DNA of 64,000 nucleotides from Sugiyamaella lignohabitans (GCF_001640025.1 NC_031672.1:4588001-4652000); one strand, 5' to 3'; shown: positions 1 to 13,304, counted from the stretch's first letter. Numbers and translations are program-made. Notes: generated by a model from the letters alone, not told the origin.

Positions 1-186
1 CCGCTACTCACCCATTTTGAATGTTTCTTCCTGCGGGCCTAACTATCAATGGTGGCTTGTTTTGCTGGTAAAATGAGGTCTACACTACCATTTTCGTTAG
101 TAAAAAGTCATTCACCCCCCAAATCAACACCCCACAACCTCCCCATCGCCCTTCCAACCCCTCAGATTCCCTCACTCCCCCTCACT

Positions 187-247
187 CGACTCGAGCGAAG
201 CGAGAGGAGCCACGGGGTCTGGGGCAGAGCCCCAGCCGCCGGAGGCA
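187..247. repeat. GC palindrome element, right half
   Basis: Right arm only: CGACTCGAGCGAAGCGAG, then GGTCTGGGGCAGAGCCCC, ending CCGCCGGAGGCA. No left arm is seen upstream. Confidence 0.85.
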
Positions 248-498
248 CAACCCCACCCCATCCCACACACTCAACTCCCAATCCACACCCACCGCACCAG
301 CCAGTCACACTTACACTAAGAAAAATCCAGTTGCTAGTACTTCAATTGACTTTGATTGATACAAATCAGTCCTGTCTCTCGCTTCCTCACTCCTTGCAAC
401 GTAAAATCGTTCGTCCTCTGCACCGACTTTTTTCAGGGCAAGGGCTCTGAAAATTTCCCACGCCGCTCGCCGCGGGGCGCGCGGCAATGGTGGCCACG

Positions 499-644
499 TG
501 CCTCCGGCGGCAGGGGCTCCGCCCCAGACCCTGGTTGCTCCTGCTTCGCAGGAGTTTTTATTTACGGGGGCCCCCACGGAAACGACTCGAGCGCAGCGAG
601 AGGAGCAGCCAGGGTCTGGGGCGGAGCCCCAGCCGCCGGAGGCA
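499..644. repeat. GC palindrome element, full
   Basis: Left arm begins TGCCTCCGGCGGC and contains the inner hairpin CTCCTGCTTCGCAGGAG. The right arm ends CCGCCGGAGGCA. The arms are reverse complements over most of their length, separated by a short unique centre. Confidence 0.9.
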
Positions 645-2165
645 TGCCCGGCCCGGCAATTTCAGGGGACGCCGGTGTCCCGGAGGTGCAGGAGCCCTTG
701 CAGGCTGCATGCGAGTATGGCACCGCTCCGACGATAAGGTTGGGAGGAGGGGGTGCGGGCCACAAGCGGGCTTTGTGTGCTGGGCCGGGATTAGCGGATG
801 TGTTTGGGGGGGTGGTGGTGCAGGGTGCAGGATGCACCGCGCCCTGCAAGCCCGCCCTGGCTGCGATCGGGGATGCTGGGGATGCCCGTGCCCCTCATAC
901 TCGATCGAGGACCGGTCTGAAGCTTAATTGGGGGCCTCCATTGGGGGTGCTAGGGAGCAATTGGCTTAGGCGGAGTGGATAGGCTCGTTTGGCCGGCAGC
1001 TGGCGTGCAGCCCACCGGCATGGATCAGGCAGAACAAGCAAAACAAGCAGCTCGACGGCGACAGGTCTGCGGCAGGGCAGCAGCAGATGCAGCAGCCAGC
1101 CCACCAGAAACCTGCCGCTGGCTGCCGCTGGCTGCCGCTCGATACTCCCAATTGTGCACCAGACCCGGCCGAAAAAGTACAAGAGAGCTCTAAACCACAG
1201 TCCAGATAGGATTTGCCAAAAAGTTTAATCCGTATCAGCACCCGCTACCTCCTTTTATTTACAACCGCTTCAGCTGGGGGTGTTTGTGCTACTTTTCTCT
1301 TTCTGCCATTTTTCTTATCTTCAATTGAATTGAATTGGTTTTGTTAATCAATTAATATTTAATTATCAGTGTGCCTGGATCTGCCGGAATCTCGAGAACA
1401 GGTCAATCGTTATACAACGAACTGATTTCTGATATTGGCTGAATTGGTATTTCAAAGTGCACTTTAAACTCACTTGTAAGTAAATTGTCAGTGCTCAACG
1501 GGCAAACGAACTATTTGTCCTGCTTCTTTGAGTTGGTAACTGCTGTTTAAATGGTATTTGACAGAGTTGGTTACTGATTGTCACTGATTATCACTGATTT
1601 CTGGGGTTTCTGGGGTTTCTGGGGTTCCACTGGTCTCACTGATCACTTTTCGTTTGTTGCGAATTAGAGTAACTGCCTGTTGAGTTCGTTGTCGACTTCG
1701 GTGGTTCGAACCTGTGGAACCCACAATTATTTTTCATCGACCTCTACCAGTCACAAACCTACCGACATATTCGTTAATCGAGCGACTGGTCGACGACCGA
1801 GCGTTTGCGGAGACATCTGTAAGCCACACACCATACATGTCGCAGGTTCATCACCTTCCGGCAGTCGCATCAGCATCGGCAACAGCATCAGCAGCATCGA
1901 AATATTTCTACCGGCACCTCCCGAGAACCGCACACTAACTGTATTACAGCCCATAGCAACAGCCATTGCGGCAGTCGGATCTCCACTGGATCTCAATTGG
2001 CACTTCTGATCAACTGACGACGTTCTTTTGGATATTCTTTTGGCGGCTCGACAGTCAATTTTCACCACCAGCTGACTGAAAAAGTCCCGAGGCTGTGTGA
2101 TCCCTGAGTTCTACGGACTGGCACTGGCAATTCTTTTTCACAGGGTTTTAGGGGTGAGTGGATTG

Positions 2166-2220
2166 TGCCTCCGGCGGCTGGGGCGCTGCCCCAGACCCCG
2201 TTGTGCTCGCTTTGCGAGCG
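2166..2220. repeat. GC palindrome element, left half
   Basis: Starts TGCCTCCGGCGGCTGGGG and ends in an altered inner hairpin GCTCGCTTTGCGAGC. No right arm follows. Confidence 0.8.
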
Positions 2221-2297
2221 TTTGGGGGGTTGACACACGAACTAACGAGTTTAGCAGCGTTTCTAGAGACACACGTGCGCTATAGCGAGCTCTAAAA

Positions 2298-5200
2298 ATG
2301 TGGGACCCTACGCCGAGGGCCTCGCCTCGCTTCGGCCACTCGGACTTTTCAATGGTAAGTGGCCTTTAGTTACGGTGAAGGGCTTGCCTCCGGCGGCTGG
2401 GGCTGCGCCCCAGACCCCGCTGCTCCTCTCGCTTCGCTCGAATCGTTACGTGACGGTCGCGACCTCTCCTGCGAAGCAGGAGCAACCAGGGTCTGGGGCG
2501 GAGCCCCAGCCGCCGGAGGCAGCACCACACAGAAACTAACAGGGAGTCAGGCCGTTCCGGGTGCGGTGCAGCGGTTTATTCTGTCGCTGTTGGGGTATTT
2601 GCTGGTGATATATCTGGTGTCGTTCCCGGTATTTGCGATTATTCGGGTGGTGACAGGCGTGTCGATTAAACGATTGGGGTACTTCTCGGTAAGACATGTG
2701 TCGTTTGCTGTCAGACCTGGTATTCGCATTTTTATCGGCAAGGTCGGTTTGTCGTTTCACACGCCAACTGTGGCTCGACCGGGTTGGACCAGTTTGTTTG
2801 TGTCCAATTTCGAGGTCGTGATCGATCCGAAAGTGGTGCTACATCCGGATTTCGACTTGTTTGAAAAGGACGTGGACGAGGATGAACTGGCTGATAGTGA
2901 AAAGAAGCCGGATGTGGATTTGACTCCAAAGTCGACTGGAGGGGATGTTGTAGATGGAGCTGCTGAGGGTCTTAAAACAGCAAGACCAGATGGTTCAGAG
3001 GGAAAAGATGGAGACCAAGAACAGAATGGCAGCTCTGAGTCTGGAAAGGAAGGTGATGATGGGTCGAAGGGTGCGGACTCGGCTGCAGATGGTAAACAGG
3101 AGGCCAAACAGGCTGATATTGACGACCCGTCGTGGTCGATTATCCCGCCAAAAACAGTCACTTTCTATATAGTGCGATTCCTGCTCAATTATGCGCGGTT
3201 TTGCTCGCTGAATATCAACAGCGCCTCGGTGACGTATACTGGACTGACTTCTCTGGTGATTGGAAATTTACAGCTGAAAGCTGATCTGAGAAACACCAGT
3301 AGATCAAAGAGTAACTTCATTGGTACGTTGGATAACACCATGCTCAATGACAACGAGCTGCCTGCTCACTGTAAAATCCTGGTTGAGGACTTCTATGTCA
3401 CCAGTTTGTTACATCCGACTGAGGAGTCGCGTGAGATTATCGAGTCTTTGGTGGTTGATATTGATGGTATTCTCGGCAGAAACGATCTTTCTCTTAAGGA
3501 GCTGTCTTTTGGCTTTAAACTCGGTAAAACAACGCTGATGATTGACAAAGTGGCTATGATTCTGGCTGAGGTCAAGCGTATTCGTCAACAATGTACAAGA
3601 GATTTGTTGAAACAGCGACGAGCTTCTTCACCTGGTTTACATGCCCAGGGTGATGAAACCTCGCCTAGATCTCGTGCTGGTAGTCGTGTAGACAGCGGTG
3701 ATGGCATTGGAGACTCACCACCTCCAATATCGCCATCACCCTCACCACCTTTACCGGAGAAACAGCAGGTCGATTCCCAGGGTATTCTTAGCGATGCCGA
3801 TATCCGCAATCTGACCAAGATCGGAACCATGTTGATAAGAGTGGTCAAAGAAGTGGAATTCAAAGCCACCTATGTCGGGTTGTTTGGAATTGCCAATAAA
3901 GTGGATGAGGAAAAGGATTCTCGATTAGGACTAGCTGTTACAGCCCGGGATTTCTCGCTCGATTTGAGAAGGCTTAATCCTGATTCGCCAGGGTTTAAAC
4001 TGCTGTTCTCTCCAAGTGACAGTGCCCATCAAGCAGTAATGACTATTTCATCTATTACTTGTGGTGTTGATTACGGCACTTCTCAAGAAGAGTTCTTGTA
4101 TGCTCCATTGGTGACCCTTGTGTCGAAAACGAACATCTTTTCAAGAACATTACGAATCGTTCAAGACATTGATTTGCAGTATAATGAGAACATTCTCCGT
4201 GCAAATATCAACATTTCAGATCCTACTGTTAACCTAGGTACTGAACATGTCCCCATGTTACTACGGGCCCTGGCTGGATCGTCTAAGAACTCGTCCAAAT
4301 CTCAAAAGAGAATGTCTGTTCATAGATCGTCTTTCCAGAGATTGTATCCGAGAGCTCTTATCAAGTTCACTATTAATGAACCAGCAGCAAGAATCGTGCT
4401 TGATTCAAAGAACAAGTCTGATAACCCAGGAATGGTTATATCGAGCGCATCCAAGGTATATTGCGATTTCGAGTCCAGTCACTCCAAAGACTACGACAGT
4501 TCGAATTACAATGTCAATGCATCGTTACAAGTGTCATCATTTGCAACCTGGTACAGGTCTCCAGAGGGAGAGCGTCACGATATTATGCTTTCAGAAAGTA
4601 TCTTCTTCAAGGTCATGGCTACTACTCTGCCATGTCTGTCGGTTGTATCCACTGCTAAGCTGAGTAATGCGCATATTCTTCTCACTAAGTATGAGATCAT
4701 TGATAACTTACGAGAAGTGGCTATTCACTTTAAAAAGGGAGAGCAAGAAATGGGTAAACAGCAGCAGAACAATGCAAATGGCGGGTTTATTAACGCCAGC
4801 TCCACTAAGAAGAAGAAAAAGTCACATCCATCGAATATTCTGGCCGACTTGCCTCCCTGGTGTTCCCGTATCAAATTTGAAGTTGCTGATACTGCAGTCA
4901 CGGTCGCATCTGAAAAGGTTCGTCGCGATAATGAGGCTCTTCGTGGTTTGACTATCAAGATGGCCAACTCTATTGTTGAATATCGAGGTCCTGCTCCTCA
5001 TACTCACCCAGAGTATCCTCCTCGAACCAATTCTATCACTGGCAACACTGATAGAACTAGTCCATCATCGTCAACTTCATCCTTGCTACAGCCTGATAAG
5101 CGACGTTTGTCTCTTGTTATGGATGGTATTGAGGGCTATAAAATCGTCGAACCTTACGGCATGGAACAATCTGAAAGTACTAGATTCCTGTCCATTCCGA

Positions 5201-8200
5201 CTGTGGCTGTGGCACTTGCTTCTGTCACCAATCGAACTAGTCACCATAATCATGACCACACTTCTCAGTTGCAGTTAAATGTTGTCATGAGACAAGCAGT
5301 GATATCTTATGACATCAATCTCCATTTTCTGGGATTGGTACTGCGTGATTTGGTGCACCATGTATTTGCTATCCAACACAAGGATAAGCCTGCACCAGCA
5401 GCAACTCCTGTGGCAACCACCAAAGAAATTAAGAAGCCAAAAATACTCGATTTTGTGTCGATACATTTCCGATCTGAAAACACCCGTATCAAGGTCAAGC
5501 TTGTCAATGATATCCGCACCATGCTGGAACTTAACAGTGTTGAACTTATTGCCAAGCCTCACTCGAATCCGACAATAACTGCCAATCTTATTCGTCTATA
5601 CGCTATTCATCCGCATGTCCGAGATGCTTGGTGCATTGTTATGTCACTTCGAGGCACAAATGGTTATTACGACCTGGATGCTGTTGGTGAAGAACAGGAC
5701 AAGGTAATCCTGAACTTCGATGCTATGAGAATGAACATGCCTTATCAATTCATTTACTACCATATTTTCGATAATATTATCAGTTTGGTCAAGGCTATTC
5801 AGAATCTTCACAAGCAATTCGAGACAAAGAATTATTACCTCGTTATCAAACCAAAGGAGAGAGATCACATTCCAAACATTCCTAGGGTGCGCGTAAGAAG
5901 TCCTGCCTTTATTATTAGTCTTGAAGATGATCACTTTGAGTCAGAGTTAGGAATGATATTCCAACTTGGTCTTCTTGAACAAAAGGTCAGAATGAGCAAA
6001 CAGGTTGCATTTGATGAGAAGATGCAGGTTGTTTGTAATTCTGATCTGTATAAAAAGAAAAATGGCATTGACAAAAAGGCAAAGGCCGATGCGAATACCG
6101 ACAAGAAAGAAGAGGTTGCGATTCCCGACGAGGTTCCAACTGTTGATGACGGTAATGATACTGCCAGAGATGAGTCTGAACTGGATCTGAACAGTAATAT
6201 GAATAGTGGTATTAACACCCCTATCCATACGAATGGTACTGCTGCCAATGGCCATTCGCGTACAGATAGCTTTGATTTCAATCCTAAAAGACCAAAGAAA
6301 CACCACACCCATCTTGGTGCTATTGGCGGTGCGATTGGTGGTAATATTGGGTCTGCAGTTGGATCTGCTGCTCACAGTAACGCTATGAAATCTCTTCACA
6401 ATGCATTCCACGTGCGTCCTAATAGGCATCGAAAAGCCAACTATAAATTGGCTGAAGCTACTGGTCCATCTGCAAGTTGCTGTGTATCATTTGAGCATGC
6501 CAAGCAAAAGCTCCTGGAGAACTTTTCAACTTCTTGGATTCACTTGTATAATGAAGCGAGACGTAATAGAGTCGAGACGGTGCGAAACAACATTGAGAAA
6601 ATATGGGGCAAAGATAACACACCTCGTGATACCGTTGCAAATGAAAAAGTCATTGACTACTCTGATGATCCATTGCTGTTCCTCACATACTTCAAAGGGA
6701 TGGATTTGGTCATCACTAAACCCAAGTTTGATCGCGCTGGTTTGGCTCAGTACCTTCATGACATTGGAAAGGGTATGCCTTTGGATAGTAAATTTTCTTT
6801 GCTTATTCCATTGTATATAGACCTGAAGCTGGGTGAATTGAGCATGGAGCTAAGAGACTATCCTCTGCCTTTGCTTCACTTCCCTGAGCTGCAAGCGTCG
6901 CAAAACCCAAAAACATCAGCTGTTAGTCTGTGTGGACATTTCATTACTGCTGAAGAACTCAGTATCGAGCCGCAAAATATTAGACGAATTATGGTTCCTT
7001 TGATCCCAACTGCTTCAATCTATTTGGAGGACGAGGAAAGTCAGAAGTATGTTCTCGAGGTTAATCGTACCGTGGCATCTGTTAAGATGTACACTGATAT
7101 GAATTTTGAAATCAACTCGTTCAACCCCACGAGAATCACTTGGGGCCAGTCGATTCAACCAGCTCTGCAGACTGTAATGATGGGCTTTGATTCTTTCAGT
7201 AAACCTCCTATTGATCAGTCACCTAAGCTAGGTTTCTGGGATAAGATCCGAGCTGTTTTCCACTCACGGATTAAACTCAAGTGGAATGGTGGTGATGTTT
7301 ATTTGTTGCTCAAGGGATCCAGAAGTCCTTATGACCTGCTTAAAGGTGGTGCTGGATTTGTATTTGCTTGGAGAAATCAGGTTTCGTTTTCTGTTAATGG
7401 CGACGACGATCCGAAGAAATTTATGGTGACCGATAGTCAGGAATTTGTTTGGGGAGTTCCCAGCTATGTACACTGGGAAAGAGAATATTTCCGTGAATTC
7501 AAGACTTTCAACAGAGGCACTCGTACCAAGACCAATTACAGTGAGATGAATAATTTCCAGAAGGTGATTCTAAAGTTATCAGGTCAAGTTCAATGGAAGC
7601 TAGGATTGTTATTTGAACAGGATCTGATTGATCCGAATAGAAACCCATCCGATCCTGTACCACGGACAAATAAATTCAGACCCCACTATGATGTCAAACT
7701 CAGTTTACCGTCGTTCATTTACGATCTGAATGGTTATGATGCTTATAGGGGTTTCCGAAGTCAATATTTACACTTGGCTCTTAGCGTTTCGTCGGGTAAG
7801 TCGGCTAAGGCACCTGACGTTGTCTGTTATAATACAGCCCATTTATCGTCGATGACTTTTAAGCACTTTAAAGAATGGTGGGCATTATTCGACGGTTCGC
7901 TGTCTCTACCTATACGGGCTGGCAAACTATTCCAGCCTACTCAGTTGATTAAGCCGAAATTTGGACGTCATGTTTCTTCTGTGCAGTATAAGCTTGAGTT
8001 TTCTCCATTATTCGTTTGTCATACGTATCGACATCCAAATAGCGACAACCTTGAGAAATGTACTCGAGACGCGGCCACTGGTCTTAAGGCTAAGATTGAT
8101 AATTTCACAATGGATTTACATCAGCGAAGACAACCAGTAGGCTCGGCAGCTCAAAGATGGCGAATGAAGATGAATCTCGGAGAGCTCGATTTCAAGGGAA

Positions 8201-11200
8201 CAGATTTGCGAGTTATTTGTGCAGAGTTTAAGGAAAAATCACCAGAAGTATTGCTGATGGAAAAGAACCGGGCAGATGCTGCGTTGGCTAATAACTCACC
8301 AGTATCTTCTATCACAGATGACTCTGGTGGACCCTCTACAATTCCTAGCTCGGGCGAGTTCAATATCTCAGATAACGACTATACCTGGATTGACTTGGAC
8401 GATTTTTCAGAGATGGGAGAGATTATTCCTGTTAATAGTGCTCCTAAGGTATCTGTTTTGCCTCTTATGTACTCTCCTAGATGGACCTATTTCCGACAAA
8501 CCGATCATAGTGACGAGAAAATCGGTGTCACGAGCGATGGCAAGTCCTATTATAAGTTCGGTGACACTATGGCTCATGATTGTTTGATTGGAAAGAAACA
8601 TCCAGAGGTCACGCAGGCCAAATTGTTGAAGGCTAGACTAGACGAAATTACTGAACAGTTGAAGACTAATGATGCTACTCTGGATTCGCTACAGCGAGAT
8701 CTAGAACGATTCCCTAACGAAACAAAGATTATTGCACGAATTAAAAAGATCTCAGAAGGAATTGAAAATCTCAATAAGCGTCGTGCAGCAATTAAAAAAG
8801 GTTTGGAAGGGTTTGACATATTTGAAGATACTGGCAAAGACACACATTCATTGCGATCAACCGCATCAGATGGTTCGTTTTTCGGACTGAACGAAATCGC
8901 TGATGTCAAGAGCACCAATGTGTTCAGTAATCGGTTTATTATTCATAATGTCCTGTTTATTTGGAACAATGCTAATAGAAATGCGGTTTATAGATATGTT
9001 CACCGACTTGAAATTAGACGACAAATGTCATACTATGTGACCCGTCGCGCAGTTAAATATGTCGAGGAGTTGATTGAAAGCCAAAGTGACAAGGGAGATT
9101 TCTCAATTCGCAAGGAAGATGTCGAAAAGATATTGGAGGAGGCTTTAGGTGGTGGCCAAAATTCGTCAGAGCATCATCATGGCTTGGATGGGGATTCCAA
9201 ATCAAGCACAAGCCAAGACAGAATGGAATCGTTTAATGAAGACCTCCATCATACTGCTAAAGGACTCGATGCCACTGACACCTACTTGGTAAGACTTATT
9301 TCACCTCAAATTCAACTTGTTAGCGAACAGAACCCTGACCAATGTTTGTTGATTGCCTCGAGGAATCTTGAGTTGAAAGTCCTCACTATCGAAGATACAA
9401 TGGCTGATGAAGATGACGATATGGCTCGTACGGTTGAAACTCGTTACGGTTGTATGTTTGATGACGCATTATTCTTTGTCCTGAATAAGGAAGAAGTGTT
9501 GAGACGATCGATGTTCACATTCGGCGGTACGAATTATGGTAGTAAGGAGAATAATCCAATGTGGCCTCCTTGGTTGTCGGTTGAATGTTGTTTTGACAGT
9601 AGGCCTCTTGAAGATGCTTTAGTTGTCGAGCGTACGTCTGTGGCTATTAGATATGATAAACCCAATTCGTTGTATGTCCAGCGCTCTAGTTCAACGCCAT
9701 CTTCCATGGAAGACTCCACGAATATTGAAACTTCATTCTGTTCCAAGTACGTCCGATCAGAAAAGAATCGGGCCAACCGCATAGCAGTTGATTTCCCTCG
9801 GGTAATTGCTAAATGCGATAGCGACCAGTACTTTGCAGTGTATAGTATTGTTGTAGATCTATTGGTTTATTCAGAGCCAGTCGCCAAACAAACTACTGAA
9901 CGACTAGAGCGAATGATGTTGACGACAGATTTCAGAGACATGAGCAAGGCTGCAGAACGGTTGACTCTGTTACAGAAAGATATATACCGGTTATACGATT
10001 TGCGAGAAGAGTTCTATATTCGCCATGATGAACTGGATGAAAATGGTTTGTACGATTTGCTCACTGTCGAAGTGGAATTGAGAAAGGTGTTTATGGAGCT
10101 AGTAGTTATCATGCAAGCGATCAAGAGTGGTCTTCAAAAGCACCGCAAGAACGATAATCAATACTTGAAATGGGCGGTAGCTTCGGACGAGATTATTTGG
10201 CATGCACTTGGCAAAAACCGAGAACCATTTTTGGATATTGGTCTGGCAGATGCTTCGTTCAATAGAATTGAAGGTTCTGACGGATTTAATTCAAATACGG
10301 TTGAAGTGGGTATGATGCAGGGTTTCCACTTGTCTCAAAACTCACTCTACCCTGAAGTATTTGCTCCTTTTAACAGTCCTAAAGATGGAGCCATACAGGA
10401 TCAGAATGAGAAGCTAATTTCTGTGAAATGGACTATGTTGGATCCCATTGGTGGTATACCAATTATGGAGCTATTCCAAGTAAGATTGCAACCACTGAAA
10501 TTGCAACTCGAACATCAGACTGGCAAGGAAATCTTTTCATATGTGTTCCCGTCTAATCGGTCTGATAGTCCCTTCATTGTACCCCAAATTAAGGTTAAGG
10601 AGTCGTCTTCGAACTCGACAATCGGATCACTTGTCAAGCGATCTACCGGATTGAATAATAGCAAGACTAGTAGTACTTTGGTTGACAACGATGATACTGA
10701 TTCGCACAGTACCGCTTCTGAGATGGATTCTTTGAAAGATATACATTACAAGAACCATAATCATAGACAGTACTTGGCGAAGGACCATGAGTCAGTACGG
10801 TCAATGTCCACAACTGTCAGTGGTAGTACGTCTATCCTTAATAGCGGTGTACCTAGTGTGAGAAACACTCGAACGTCGTTTACAAGCAGTCACTCTGGCC
10901 GGCAGGGTTTATTCAAGCATGATAACTCTTCTAATACCGATCAAAGCATTGAATCGGGTCATACTGATAGCAGTAAGAAGAAGAAGGATAAGAAGGAAGT
11001 GGAACTGAATGATGTGTCTACAATGATAAAACGAGCATCCAATTACATGAGTATTGTTGATATTGATATTGCCAGTACAGTTCTCTGTGTCTCATACAAG
11101 GCAAGTATAGTTGTATTTTTTTCTTTTGAGAGTTTATTTGATTGTGCGAATACTAACTATTTTAGGGTGCTGGAGCTCGAAACTTAACCGATATTCATGA

Positions 11201-12180
11201 GTTTGTTATTCGTCTTCCAAGCTTTAATTACAAAAACAAGACGTGGTCTAACTTGGATCTCGCAATGCATTTGAAGAAAGGTGAGTTGGTCAGAAAACGC
11301 ATTAGTCAGAAATATGTTACTAACAAAAGCAGATGTTATTAAGGTTCTCTTCCAGCATACAGGTGCTATTATTGGCAATAAGCTGACGAAACACAGGAAG
11401 AAGAAGGCCGTCGCACAACCATTGCGGCAAATATCCAATTATGTTTCTTTCACGCCTGTTGATGATCTAAGAGAGAAGCAGAGTCGTAATGGTAACTCAG
11501 CTTCCTCTAATGGACACAAATCAGGATCTCCTGCTGTTGGCTTGAGTTCGACATTTAGTCAAAGAATGCATATCCTGACAGGTAGTAAGAGTCACCACAA
11601 CGAACCCATTGAAAGTGAAAGCAATCCTCATTCGCATATGAATACGGTTGAGACGGCACATTCTATCAGTAGTGTGGACACTAGCGATGACGATGATAAT
11701 GAAGATGAGTATTCAGTGGCGAATTCCAGTGCGATTGCCGGTTCGACTGCCAGCACTAGTAACGGAACTGCTGTCAATAGTACTACTGACCAAGTGACGA
11801 CACCTGGAGCTGAAAGCACCAAGACACTTGAATCCAAAGCACCGTCATCTCAGAATTTGTCAGAAAATGCGAAATCGATGTCAGCCAATTCATTAGAAAC
11901 CAAGACTGGAATGAAGAGTATTGACCAGCTTCGCACACCTCCAACGCAAAGTCGATCATCGTCCATATACAACGGAGAAGAAGGAAAGTCATTGAGGAGT
12001 AGTTCTACAATGCTCTCAGAAAACAATTCTAGTTCGTCACCATTCAGTAAACTCAAGAGACTGGCGTCTAGATTACACGATGATGATGCCGATAACAAGT
12101 CCACACATAGTGGTGAGCATGAAGATGGAAAGAAGAAGAGCCATTTCCTCAAGGGCCTGGGTCTGTCTTCGAGAAATTAA
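2298..12180 (+). CDS. FMP27: FMP27/Hobbit-type bridge-like lipid transfer protein (four exons)
   Basis: Very large tube-forming lipid-transfer protein of the Hobbit/BLTP2 branch (yeast Fmp27/Hob1), expected at ER-plasma membrane contact sites. Proposed exons: 2298-2354, 2551-11100, 11166-11280 and 11333-12180. Phases agree and the summed length is divisible by three, giving 3189 aa from ATG 2298 or 3171 aa from ATG 2352, which abuts the first donor. Evidence: an N-terminal membrane segment (FILSLLGYLLVIYLVSF), the family GFWDK motif near residue 1560 (7230-7245), the WPPW motif near residue 2340 (9559-9575), and a conserved C-terminal stretch (HTGAIIGNK) recovered only after splicing. The serine-rich tail is low complexity. 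It is longer than the roughly 2600 aa of S. cerevisiae Fmp27. The uninterrupted frame from 2359 begins at GTG and reads through a GC repeat, so it is not the true N-terminus. Family call is firm; exon 1 is inferred. Confidence 0.9.
2355..2550 (+). other. FMP27 intron 1, carrying a GC palindrome
   Basis: Donor GTAAGT directly after ATG 2352. Branch-like AACTAAC at 2534-2540. Acceptor AG at 2549-2550 keeps phase with both upstream ATGs, whereas the nearer AG at 2541-2542 puts the ATG out of frame. The full GC element at 2385-2521 lies entirely inside. Confidence 0.65.
2385..2521. repeat. GC palindrome element, full, intron-borne
   Basis: TGCCTCCGGCGGCTGGGG to CCGCCGGAGGCA with inner hairpin CTCCTGCGAAGCAGGAG in the right arm. 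Located within FMP27 intron 1. Confidence 0.9.
11101..11165 (+). other. FMP27 intron 2, GC-AG type
   Basis: Donor is GCAAGT rather than GTAAGT, following AAG. TACTAAC lies at about 11151-11157 and the acceptor TTTAG ends at 11165. Removing it joins VSYK to GAGARNLTDIHEFVIRLP, which matches the conserved family C-terminal region, and keeps the frame open. Confidence 0.85.
11281..11332 (+). other. FMP27 intron 3
   Basis: 52-base intron with donor GTGAGT, TACTAAC at 11318-11324 and acceptor CAG ending at 11332. It joins LHLKK to DVIKVLFQHTGAIIGNK in phase 1. Confidence 0.9.
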
Positions 12181-12614
12181 GCGTGACCTTAACACGATGT
12201 ATTATGAGATGAGAATTAATGATATATAATAGTAATATGAATGAATTTTATTAAATTTCAGTGGCTCCATAGCCCTTCAGTTTGCTGGCACGCTTGGCAG
12301 GAAGACCCTGATGCCGATAGCTGACAAGTGCTCGCTAGGTTGCCAGCAGGAAGATGCTTTTATCTACGTTATAATCTGATTATAATCGGTACAAGCATGG
12401 TCATAGTAAATTTTCAATTAAATTAAATCACAGAAAAATAAAATTATTAAGAGTTCGTTTGGGTCATAAATCGTTAAAGGCTTGCAATCTATTCGAATCG
12501 CCATTGTAATAAGTAACCTTTTTTCTATTGTCGTTAAAGTCTACTCATCGTAGATGTCATTTTTTTGATTCTCGTAATTTGTCTCTACATGAGTTGTGAG
12601 GTGCGAGCTACACA
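12181..12614. other. Convergent FMP27-MED19 spacer
   Basis: AT-rich except for about 12258-12365. It is the only convergent spacer in the window without a GC palindrome. The minus strand at 12258-12335 reads as a short open stretch ending AKRASKLKGYGATEI then stop, which might be a gene relic. Confidence 0.5.
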
Positions 12615-13304
12615 TTAACTCATGGCGGTCTTTTTTCGTTTCTTGACAACTCCACCATCTTCATAGACATCGCGTCGCTTCATTTTAAATCGTTTCGATA
12701 TTCCTGTTGAGTCATCGTTAGACGATTCAGCAGTCATAGAAGCGGCATTAAGAGAGCCATTTCTTCTGGAATGCGTTTGATAGAATGGTCCCTTTGTGTA
12801 TCCTCTACCACCGCTTCCAGTGGCTTGGTCATTCCCTGACGCATTTCCTTGCTGAGAGTCTGGTAATGAGAATGCTGCACCGGTTGGAGCTGCCAGTAAA
12901 GCACCATCGAACCCTGGGATTCCTGTACTGGGACTCGGGTCCATGTTCAAAGCATACTCTAGAGACCTCTGATCCAAGCCGGCCAAAGTTGGCGGCCGGC
13001 GAGGTGGATCAGATTGTTCAAACCGTGGCTGTCTTGCTAAAGACAGGAGCGACCATTCACCATGCGGACTAGCATCGGGGATTATATGTTTGCCCCATAA
13101 ATCGGCAATCTGGTTCTTGTACGATTTCCGCAGTTTGCGCTTCTCTCCTGTCACAGGATCAAACCTGGCCACAGACGCCGCTAAATCCGTTAATCCATAT
13201 AATTCTGTGAGATTCTCATTTCCACTGGGTTTAGACGGCTCTACTTTTTCACTTGACACGAGATATAATGGAGGGTATTCTTTGTTATCCATTGAAGTTG
13301 GCAT
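12615..13304 (-). CDS. MED19: Mediator complex subunit 19
   Basis: Subunit of the Mediator head module (yeast Rox3), bridging activators and RNA polymerase II in the nucleus. The 229-residue protein carries the fungal Med19 signature: LTDLAASVARFDPVTGEKRK, followed by LRKSYKNQIADLWGKH, at residues of roughly 33-75. The tail is rich in Ser, Gly and basic residues and ends in a KKRKK cluster suited to nuclear import. Length is close to S. cerevisiae Rox3 (220 aa). The start is the ATG at 13304, because an in-frame TAG lies nine codons upstream, although a small 5' exon cannot be excluded. Convergent with FMP27. Confidence 0.88.
   Translation of the reverse strand: MPTSMDNKEYPPLYLVSSEKVEPSKPSGNENLTELYGLTDLAASVARFDPVTGEKRKLRKSYKNQIADLWGKHIIPDASPHGEWSLLSLARQPRFEQSDPPRRPPTLAGLDQRSLEYALNMDPSPSTGIPGFDGALLAAPTGAAFSLPDSQQGNASGNDQATGSGGRGYTKGPFYQTHSRRNGSLNAASMTAESSNDDSTGISKRFKMKRRDVYEDGGVVKKRKKTAMS

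Larger units (their letters stand above)
1..2297. other. Non-coding region upstream of FMP27
   Basis: No frame here resembles a known protein. Two GC-rich palindromic repeats and one half copy are present (listed separately). Around 1115-1140 there is a short imperfect GCTGCCGCTG duplication, and around 1600-1628 a triplicated TCTGGGGTTTC motif. The last few hundred bases are probably the FMP27 promoter and leader. A donor-like GTGAGT at 2154 and acceptor-like CTAACGAG ending at 2249 could mark a leader intron around the half repeat, but this is weak. Confidence 0.6.

Noticed and set aside
1702..1712. tRNA B-box-like GGTTCGAACC
   Set aside because: No pairing T-stem, no A box at a suitable distance and no acceptor stem.
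2359..2550. Open frame at the 5' end of the FMP27 ORF, starting at 2359
   Set aside because: The first codon is GTG, and the first 50 residues are the translated GC palindrome. Splice signals place this stretch in an intron.
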